NCBI GenBank assembly: GCA_028715705.1
Contig: JAQURJ010000005.1
Location: 1 to 46,785, forward strand
Origin: Phycisphaerae bacterium
GTDB lineage: Bacteria > Planctomycetota > Phycisphaerae > Sedimentisphaerales > Anaerobacaceae
Direction: 5' to 3'
DNA: 46,785 bases
Both the position numbers and the translations under genes were made by a program. Under the pieces are notes generated by a model. That model did no database searches. It saw only the letters and a list, made by a program, of their open reading frames with translations, and was not told the origin of the DNA. Of this stretch, positions 41,006-46,785 are shown piece by piece (position 1 is the first letter of the stretch; every line of letters begins with the position of its first letter).

Positions 41006-42805
41006 CTATTCAATTTCCTTTAATTGAGTACTGCTGGAATATCCATTTTCACTATCAGAAAACAGTGCGTTTTTTGGCCTGACAGGAATTTTTATTTTCA
41101 CTGTGGTCCCAACACCCGGCTCCGAATCCATTTCAATTGTGCCATCCATCTCCGCAACAAGATTGTAACTTATAAAAAGACCAAGTCCCGTGCCTTTGCC
41201 AATTTCCTTAGTCGTAAAGAACGACTCAAAGGCACGTTTGCAAACATCGGGACTCATACCGATTCCGGTATCGCGAACATGAATTTCGATTATGCCGTCA
41301 TTATACGCTCTGGATATTTCAAGAATATGTTCATCCTGCTTCCCCTTAGCTTCCATCGCATCCATTGCGTTAATGAGCAGATTTAACAACACCTGTTCAA
41401 ATGATTGCGGATTCATCCATACCATAGGTAAGTCAGGATGGACAACATCTTTGACCGTAACAGATGCCATACGTTTGTCAAATTTAACAAGAGACAAAGT
41501 GTTGGCTATCAGTTCATTGATATCGTTCCATTTATATTCGGCGGTAGCGGGTTTTGCCAGAGTGAGCATGCGTTTAAGAATATTTGATATGCGATTTACC
41601 TGATAGTCGATAATCAGCAAATGCTCTTTTTGTTCATGAGAGTTTAATTTTCTTCCAAGATACTGCGCAACCGAAGAAAGGCTCGCCAGCGGATTGCCGA
41701 TTTCATGCGCTATTCCCGCCGCCATTTGACCTATCGCAACCATCTTCTCCTGCTGGGCCATTCTCACCCTTGACATTTTGAGCATTTCATTGATCGCAGT
41801 AACGTTTTCTGTCTGTTCAAGTAGATTTTTTTCCAGTTTTTTGTGTTCGGTCAGGTCCTGCCCAACAAGAACATAACCTAGCTCCACACCTTCGGCACTT
41901 TTAACCTTGCATCCTTTTGTCTCAAAATAGCTTTCCTGATCTCCGGTTTTGCCAAACTTGATTACAGGGCCTGAATAGTCTAATTCCTCATCACCTTTTA
42001 AAAGAGCTTTCATGTGTTCTGCTAAAATCGGTGAAAAATCATCAATTGAATCATCGGCCCTATTTATACAATCGCTTTTTTTCCATAACTTTGCGGCAGG
42101 ATTGCAAATTGCTATCTTTCCATCTCTGGTAAGAAAAATCAGTCCCTCAGCCATAGCAATGATCACGGCCTTCAACACATCATTATTTCGAGCTGCCTCG
42201 GCCTCCTTGGCGGTCATACGAGTAATAATCATTTTTGTCAAATACTGTGACAACATTACAGTGGAGGCAAATGCGACAAAAGCGCCAAAAACATATACTG
42301 GATTTCTCCACAACCCAAACCCTGAAGAAAATCTTAAAGGGTAATATCCAAGCCAGGTCCAATCATTTAGTTTGGCAACAGCTAACAGGCTAAACAGTAA
42401 AATCGCGGTAAGCCCAACAATATCCGACAAGTTTTTGGGCAGTATTATAGTCGCAATTATTATATGAAAGATATAGAACAGGAAAAATGGATTGGCTATT
42501 CCACCGGAAAAATGAAGCACGGCTGTCAGGATTATAAGATCACACTCTACCTGGATAAACCCTATCTTGATATCTCTGTTCCAGTTGCCTGCTTTGCGGA
42601 ATGCAAACAAAAAAATGATATTACATAGCAAGAGTATACCCGCACAAACAAATATAGGAATCGTACTTATAAGAACAGGAAAGGCGTATTTACCCGCCAA
42701 AGTCGCTATTACAACCCCAGCAACAGCAACCCACCTTAGCTTTATAAGCCAGCGGATTTGTTCACCAAGAATTTCCTTTTTGCACTGACTTTGAGTCTCG
42801 ATGAT
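41006..42805 (-). CDS. RegB-like sensor kinase with PAS domain; probable non-ATG start
   Basis: A histidine kinase with six N-terminal helices, the quinone motif GGIANPF (about 101-107 in this numbering), a PAS-like domain (about 210-330, e.g. GLIFLTRDGKIAICN), a coiled linker, H-box AAGIAHEIGNPLASL and an HATPase (LINAMDAMEA, DTGIGMS, GTGLGLFISYN). Starting at the first common start codon, a TTG at 42700, would cut away the first helix and IRWLIKLRWVAVAG, which is conserved in the paralogue at 27595. The frame is open to 42826, and GGAG lies five bases before ATC at 42803-42805, with a promoter ~32 bases upstream. So an ATC or ATA start (infC-like) or a sequence error is likely. It precedes and probably phosphorylates the NtrC-type regulator. 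Confidence 0.85.
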   Translation of the reverse strand: MIETQSQCKKEILGEQIRWLIKLRWVAVAGVVIATLAGKYAFPVLISTIPIFVCAGILLLCNIIFLFAFRKAGNWNRDIKIGFIQVECDLIILTAVLHFSGGIANPFFLFYIFHIIIATIILPKNLSDIVGLTAILLFSLLAVAKLNDWTWLGYYPLRFSSGFGLWRNPVYVFGAFVAFASTVMLSQYLTKMIITRMTAKEAEAARNNDVLKAVIIAMAEGLIFLTRDGKIAICNPAAKLWKKSDCINRADDSIDDFSPILAEHMKALLKGDEELDYSGPVIKFGKTGDQESYFETKGCKVKSAEGVELGYVLVGQDLTEHKKLEKNLLEQTENVTAINEMLKMSRVRMAQQEKMVAIGQMAAGIAHEIGNPLASLSSVAQYLGRKLNSHEQKEHLLIIDYQVNRISNILKRMLTLAKPATAEYKWNDINELIANTLSLVKFDKRMASVTVKDVVHPDLPMVWMNPQSFEQVLLNLLINAMDAMEAKGKQDEHILEISRAYNDGIIEIHVRDTGIGMSPDVCKRAFESFFTTKEIGKGTGLGLFISYNLVAEMDGTIEMDSEPGVGTTVKIKIPVRPKNALFSDSENGYSSSTQLKEIE

Positions 42806-42836
42806 TATTACTCCAATATAACGGTCCTATATGTAT

Positions 42837-42864
42837 ATTTTAGCATTGATAAGGCAAAAAACAA
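42837..42864 (-). promoter_or_regulatory. Promoter of the PAS kinase / NtrC operon
   Basis: On the minus strand TTGTTT (42859-42864), a 16-base spacer and TAAAAT (42837-42842) give a start site near 42830. This leaves a leader of about 25 bases to the proposed 42805 start and supports it over a start 130 bases downstream. Confidence 0.45.
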
Positions 42865-42955
42865 GGAATTTTCTTGAAATTGAGAAAATTTTAGAAGCTA
42901 CTGGAGTTTTTGTTTCTCGTAAACACCAAAAATATTGCAAAAATAACATTTCAGC

Positions 42956-44206
42956 CTATTCAGGCATTTTGAATATTTCACCACTGAGCCGCAGTTGTTC
43001 CTGTTTTTCCGAATCAAGCCCGATTTCATCGTCGGTCAGATAACAGGCAGGGTCAGGTGCCCACGGATCGCCAAAATGCAGGTCCGCTCGTACTCGCAAA
43101 CTTCCGCCGCAGACCTCAAAGAATTTGCACAGCCGACATCGCCCTTTAACATAAGCCCTCCGATTTCTAAGCCTCTTCAGCAATGGCTCGTCAGAGTCCG
43201 TCCATATCTTGCTGAATGGTTTTTTGTAAATATCGCCAAGATCATAATGCCACCAGAACTGATTGGGGTGCACTTTACCATTGAAATCAATGCAACCTAT
43301 ACCAACACCGCTGCTGAACATTCCACCACCGTTCCACTTCATCAATTTCCAGACATTTTCCGCCCGGCTCGGATATTCTGCCAAAAGTTTCAGATATAGA
43401 TAAACACCATCAACATGGTTATCAACGGTCAATATATCCGTATTTTTACCGGCCCCTTTGAACTGTTTTGCCTTTGCCAATATAATATCTACAGCCGATC
43501 TGCTTTGAGAATGAGTAAGGTCTTCGCTGGCGATTGCGCCGCCCCTGCCGCATGGAACAAGATGATAGAAACATATCCTTTCAATGCCTTCGGATTCAAA
43601 AAAATCAAACAGTTTTTCAAGGTCCTGAACATTGCGGCGAGTCAATGTCAACCTCAGACCCACTCTAACACCTGCGTCTCGACAATTTCTTATGCCCCTG
43701 ACAGCCTTGTCAAAAGCTCCCTCAACTCCCCTGAATGCATCATTTATTTCGCCTATCCCGTCAAGGCTGATCCCAACATAAGAAACTCCACCCTGCTTTA
43801 TTTTTTGTACCATTTCTGCGTTAATAAGCGTCCCGTTAGTTGATATAACAGTTCTAACCCCGCGCGAGCGGGCATGTTCTATCAATTCCAGTAAATCCGA
43901 CCTCATCAATGGTTCGCCGCCGGAAAATAATATGGAAGGAACACCAAATTGTGCCAAATCGTCTATTACCTCTTTGGCCTTGACTGTCGTTACCTCATTA
44001 CAAACCTTACCGATGCCGCTATCGTTATAACAATGAACACACTTTAGATTACACAATCTTGTGATGTTCCAGACCACTATGGGACGCCTCTGTGAAGCCG
44101 TCTTAGGCACAATTTCGCCAGCCCGCTCACCAGAACCTTTCATACCGTATCGAAGCCAATCACCCGGGGTTACCTGATCACAATAGAGTTTACTGATATT
44201 AATCAT
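42956..44206 (-). CDS. ahbC: 12,18-didecarboxysiroheme deacetylase (radical SAM, AhbC)
   Basis: A 416-residue radical SAM protein. It would remove two acetate chains from 12,18-didecarboxysiroheme to give Fe-coproporphyrin III. The start MINISKLYCDQVTPGDWLRYG and VVWNITRLCNLKCVHCY (4Fe-4S cysteines C52, C56, C59) are AhbC-like, as are SYVGISLDG, FYHLVPCGRG and LTVDNHVDGVYLYLKL. The C-terminal SPASM-like part has cysteines in GIGCIDFNG, CRLCKFFEVCGG and DPACYLTDDE for an auxiliary cluster. GAGG is seven bases before the ATG; ahbD ends 26 bases upstream. It is classed as AhbC rather than AhbD by these long matches. Confidence 0.92.
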   Translation of the reverse strand: MINISKLYCDQVTPGDWLRYGMKGSGERAGEIVPKTASQRRPIVVWNITRLCNLKCVHCYNDSGIGKVCNEVTTVKAKEVIDDLAQFGVPSILFSGGEPLMRSDLLELIEHARSRGVRTVISTNGTLINAEMVQKIKQGGVSYVGISLDGIGEINDAFRGVEGAFDKAVRGIRNCRDAGVRVGLRLTLTRRNVQDLEKLFDFFESEGIERICFYHLVPCGRGGAIASEDLTHSQSRSAVDIILAKAKQFKGAGKNTDILTVDNHVDGVYLYLKLLAEYPSRAENVWKLMKWNGGGMFSSGVGIGCIDFNGKVHPNQFWWHYDLGDIYKKPFSKIWTDSDEPLLKRLRNRRAYVKGRCRLCKFFEVCGGSLRVRADLHFGDPWAPDPACYLTDDEIGLDSEKQEQLRLSGEIFKMPE

Positions 44207-44232
44207 AAATATACCTCAGAATTTTTATATTT

Positions 44233-45342
44233 TTAATGCGCAGCTTCAGGTGGAATATAAGCACAGAATGGTTCTTGCGCCATATAGTTTCCTGCAACAG
44301 AATATGCTCGTCCTCGACATCCGCCACAAACCTCTCGATAACCGCAAACTCCGCATTTACCCTCAAGCTTGCCGCTGTCACGCATTATGGCAAGGTCTTT
44401 GTTTTCAAACCAGATAGTGGAAAGTTTTTCCTCAAGTATGTTTCCGCATTTAACGGGCAAATAACCGCAGGGGAAAACATCGCCGTTATGCCCCACAAAA
44501 AGAACGCCCAAACCGGCCAAGCACCCTTTTGACGGCCCATTGTGCACATGCCTGCCCGGAACATGACCACCGCGATCGCCGCTGCTCGCACGCTGACGGT
44601 ATAATCCGTTTTGTCTGATTACACGCTCATAGTGCGGCCCGCATGTAACTTTTAATTGCAATTCACCAAGACTGTCAAGCCGACATATTTCGACCATTTT
44701 CTGTTCATACTCCTCCGGTGAAAGCATATCCGTTTCAGCCAGCACCTGTCCGCACCCGACCGGTACGAGCATAAAAACGTGAACAGCCACAGCCCCAAGC
44801 GATTTTGCTATGTTATATACATCGTTCAATTGATGGGCGTTATGTTTTGTCAGCGTAATATTTATCTGAAACGGTATCTTTTTTTCGTGCAGATTTTTTA
44901 TTCCATCGATCGCCCTTTGAAATGCCCCCGGCAGCTGCCGCAGCCGATCGTGAACCTCTGCGGTTGCTCCGTCTATACTTACCGATACCCTGGCAATACC
45001 GCTTTGTGCAATGAGATCGGCACAGGCCGAATCTACCATTGTTCCGTTTGTGGCAAGAGCGGGAACAAGCCCGACATTTCTGGCCAGATCAACCAACTCG
45101 AACAAGTCAGCTCGACAAAGCGGTTCACCGCCAGAAAAAACCAGCACTGGCATCGTATGCTGCCCTCTGCCCAATTCGGCTAAATCATAAATGAGCCTCC
45201 CTGCCTGCTCAGTTGAAATATCTGTAAATGCGGCCTCGTCAGACTCGATACGCCGGCAGTGTGAACATTTCAGGTTACATTTTATAGTGCTTTCCCAGAA
45301 TAGAAGTCTGAGAACTTGATTTGGAGAGGTTCGTTGTGTCAC
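44233..45342 (-). CDS. ahbD: Haem b synthase (radical SAM, AhbD)
   Basis: A 369-residue radical SAM enzyme expected to convert the two propionates of Fe-coproporphyrin III to vinyl groups, making haem b without oxygen. Cluster cysteines C22, C26 and C29 are in ESTIKCNLKCSHCRR. The C-terminal part (KGCLAGLGVLFVGHNGDVFPCGYLPV and CGVCGYREVCGGCRGRAYS) carries the auxiliary-cluster cysteines typical of AhbD. It begins with GTG overlapping the hemA stop (GTGA), with GGAG eight bases upstream, so it is translationally coupled to hemA. Order hemA-ahbD-ahbC suggests one haem operon. Confidence 0.92.
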   Translation of the reverse strand: MTQRTSPNQVLRLLFWESTIKCNLKCSHCRRIESDEAAFTDISTEQAGRLIYDLAELGRGQHTMPVLVFSGGEPLCRADLFELVDLARNVGLVPALATNGTMVDSACADLIAQSGIARVSVSIDGATAEVHDRLRQLPGAFQRAIDGIKNLHEKKIPFQINITLTKHNAHQLNDVYNIAKSLGAVAVHVFMLVPVGCGQVLAETDMLSPEEYEQKMVEICRLDSLGELQLKVTCGPHYERVIRQNGLYRQRASSGDRGGHVPGRHVHNGPSKGCLAGLGVLFVGHNGDVFPCGYLPVKCGNILEEKLSTIWFENKDLAIMRDSGKLEGKCGVCGYREVCGGCRGRAYSVAGNYMAQEPFCAYIPPEAAH

Positions 45343-46643
45343 TTCTGTTGCTCCTCATCACTCTGTGCATGCGATGATATATTTTCTGCGTGTTGAATTA
45401 TGCTGTTGACCAATTTTGCCGCCTCTAAAGTTCCACCTTCTTTTGCTACGGTATTTACATTTTTAATAACACAATGCAAAAGCCTGTTGACGATACGCCT
45501 TACCATAGGTTCCATCACGTTTCTGCAGGATGCGTCTTCTCTGGATCCAACAAAAAAGCTGTCGAGTTCCTGCTGACTGATTTTGGCAAACTGCTTTCGC
45601 ATTTGACCAATTAACGGGCCAATATCTCTTGCACTGATCCAGAAAATAAAATCATCCGCATTTTCATTAACAATCTGCACCGCCTTTAAAATGTCACCTT
45701 CTCGGGCTTTACGATTCTCCTCTGCCGCCTGCGAAAGCTCATCGATGCTGTAAAGATATACGCCTTCAATATCATTCACTGAAGGTTCAAAGTTTCTGGG
45801 AACAGCAATATCGAGGATAAGCAAAGCCCCCTTGCGGCGACGGCTGATAATCTTTTTGAGGGATTTTTTTTTAAAAAGATAATCCTGAACAGCAGCGGAT
45901 GCGATAGCTATGTTAGCCTCGGCAAGAAGCTGTTCAAGTTCTTCCCATTTCTTTGCCATGATTCCATATCGCTCGGCTATATTTAAGGCGCGGTCGTAAG
46001 ACCTGTTAACGATTATAATATCGGCGCATCCAACGTGCCGCAGATGTTGGACGAACAGATCCCCCATCTCACCTGCACCGATAACGACCACTTTCGCCGA
46101 AGAAATATCAGCAAAAAGTTGGCTCGCCAGTTCTACAGCAACCCCAGCAACGCTTGTTCTGCCATGGGCGATTGAAGTATTGGTATATACTTTTTTGGCA
46201 GTGCTGAAAGCACAATGAAACAGCCTGTTCAGCACCTTTCCTGTACTTTTAGCTGCACAGGCCAAATGATAGCTTTCCTTAACTTGGTTAATTATCTGGG
46301 CTTCACCGATCACCATACTGTCAAGACTTGAGGCAACTGTCAGCAAATGATTTACGGCGTGTTCGTTTTTATGGACATACAAAAAATGCTCAAAATCCTT
46401 CAACGGCACCTTATGGAATTCCGCCAGAAAATTCGCCAAAGTTTCTGGGGCGATCTGACCTGAATACGCAGCAGCGCAATATAACTCAACTCTATTGCAA
46501 GTTGCCAACAGCACAAACTCTGCGTCAGGGAAGCTGTTTTTTAACAGTTTCAGTGCCGTGAGAGTATCATGCTCGTTAAAAGCGTGTTTCTCACGAATGT
46601 CGATGGGAGCGCTTTTATGGTTTAGTCCTACGACTGTTATCAT
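45339..46643 (-). CDS. hemA: Glutamyl-tRNA reductase
   Basis: A 434-residue enzyme that reduces glutamyl-tRNA(Glu) with NADPH to glutamate-1-semialdehyde, the first committed step of tetrapyrrole synthesis. MITVVGLNHKSAPIDIRE opens the protein, catalytic Cys49 is in LLATCNRVELY, then GEAQIINQVK, an NADPH Rossmann motif VVVIGAGEMGDL and the C-terminal dimerisation helices. It is complete by family length. The product goes to HemL at 37755. The gene is first of an apparent hemA-ahbD-ahbC operon. A perfect palindrome about 44 bases upstream of the start may be its operator. Confidence 0.96.
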   Translation of the reverse strand: MITVVGLNHKSAPIDIREKHAFNEHDTLTALKLLKNSFPDAEFVLLATCNRVELYCAAAYSGQIAPETLANFLAEFHKVPLKDFEHFLYVHKNEHAVNHLLTVASSLDSMVIGEAQIINQVKESYHLACAAKSTGKVLNRLFHCAFSTAKKVYTNTSIAHGRTSVAGVAVELASQLFADISSAKVVVIGAGEMGDLFVQHLRHVGCADIIIVNRSYDRALNIAERYGIMAKKWEELEQLLAEANIAIASAAVQDYLFKKKSLKKIISRRRKGALLILDIAVPRNFEPSVNDIEGVYLYSIDELSQAAEENRKAREGDILKAVQIVNENADDFIFWISARDIGPLIGQMRKQFAKISQQELDSFFVGSREDASCRNVMEPMVRRIVNRLLHCVIKNVNTVAKEGGTLEAAKLVNSIIQHAENISSHAQSDEEQQK

Positions 46644-46686
46644 TATTTTTTCACTTATGGGTTCCTCTAAAAATTGATAAATTTAC

Positions 46687-46702
46687 GTGCAATTGATTGC
46701 AC
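46687..46702. promoter_or_regulatory. Perfect 16-bp palindrome upstream of hemA (candidate operator)
   Basis: GTGCAAT-TG-ATTGCAC is a perfect inverted repeat with 7-bp arms, 44 to 59 bases before the hemA ATG. On the minus strand a TTGTCA (46724-46729) lies upstream and AT-rich TATATTTAAA between, so a regulator bound here would block transcription of hemA-ahbD-ahbC. The regulator is unknown. Confidence 0.5.
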
Positions 46703-46766
46703 CTTTAAATATATTACGCTCATTGACAATTAAATCACAGTATTTCATTCGATGGAGATTATTTCG

Positions 46767-46785
46767 ATGATGCAGACAGGCCTTT
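46767..46785 (+). CDS. Possible start of a divergent gene cut by the window edge
   Basis: GGAG at 46754-46757 is followed nine bases later by ATGATGCAGACAGGCCTT at the right edge, divergent from hemA. Only six codons are visible, so the product cannot be named, and this may not be a gene. Confidence 0.25.

Noticed and set aside
1-46785. CRISPR array, rRNA or prophage
   Set aside because: No regularly spaced repeats, no rRNA-like sequence and no phage structural genes were seen on either strand.

Overview
The window looks like chromosomal DNA of a Gram-negative, anaerobic or facultatively anaerobic bacterium that respires through long multiheme cytochrome chains. Signs are outer-membrane-type lipoproteins and a beta-barrel, six multiheme c-type cytochromes (about 55 haem motifs in total), a Na+-NQR, a Ccm System I variant (CcmE with CxxxY, no CcmG/CcmH in the cluster) and the siroheme-dependent (Ahb) route to haem b. 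A member of the Planctomycetota (Phycisphaerae-like) is my best guess from this combination, but no 16S rRNA or marker is present, so the taxonomy is inference.

Layout. (1) 1-5.7 kb is an accessory region: the 3' end of a helicase, a SWIM/SNF2 helicase, a 45-base 3' tRNA-Arg(TCT) fragment that looks like an integration scar, a truncated copper P-type ATPase and a gene-free stretch with a GC-rich hairpin and two 46-bp direct repeats. (2) 5.7-7.6 kb, minus strand: precorrin-2 dehydrogenase and a 7-haem cytochrome, with a transposase scrap between them. (3) 7.8-20.2 kb, minus strand, is a tightly packed operon transcribed from a good promoter near 20.2 kb: NHL lipoprotein, 5-haem lipoprotein, beta-barrel, NHL lipoprotein, 12-haem cytochrome, ccmE, ccmF, a 27-aa ORF, a novel periplasmic protein, ccmA, ccmB, ccmC, ccmD. 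(4) 20.26-21.5 kb is a decayed IS1182-like element with terminal inverted repeats and an internal deletion. (5) 21.6-35.4 kb, minus strand: a tetrahaem cytochrome with its own sigma-54 promoter and a strong terminator, preceded by one long co-directional gene run: nqrABCDEF, a ferritin-like protein, a response regulator, a RegB-like kinase, a 12-haem NapC-type membrane cytochrome, a ResB-like periplasmic protein, a 15-haem cytochrome and a thioredoxin-fold/TPR protein. (6) 35.6-46.8 kb: haem synthesis and regulation: ahbA-like, cobA-hemD fusion, hemL, an Rrf2 regulator, an NtrC-family regulator with a second RegB-like kinase, ahbC, ahbD and hemA.

How it fits together (inference). NADH is oxidised by Na+-NQR, which reduces membrane quinone. 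The NapC-type cytochrome would oxidise the quinol and pass electrons to the 15-haem and smaller periplasmic cytochromes, then to a barrel/lipoprotein-cytochrome conduit in the outer membrane. The ccm genes attach the haems and the hem/ahb genes supply them. Both sensor kinases carry the GGxxNPF motif that binds quinone in RegB, and one is paired with a sigma-54 activator while a near-perfect sigma-54 promoter precedes the tetrahaem gene, so quinone redox state may control cytochrome expression. The features most worth attention are the NqrA that retains two RnfC-style 4Fe-4S motifs, the NHL/barrel/cytochrome conduit fused in one operon to its own cytochrome-maturation genes, and the unrecognised small and periplasmic proteins inside the ccm block.
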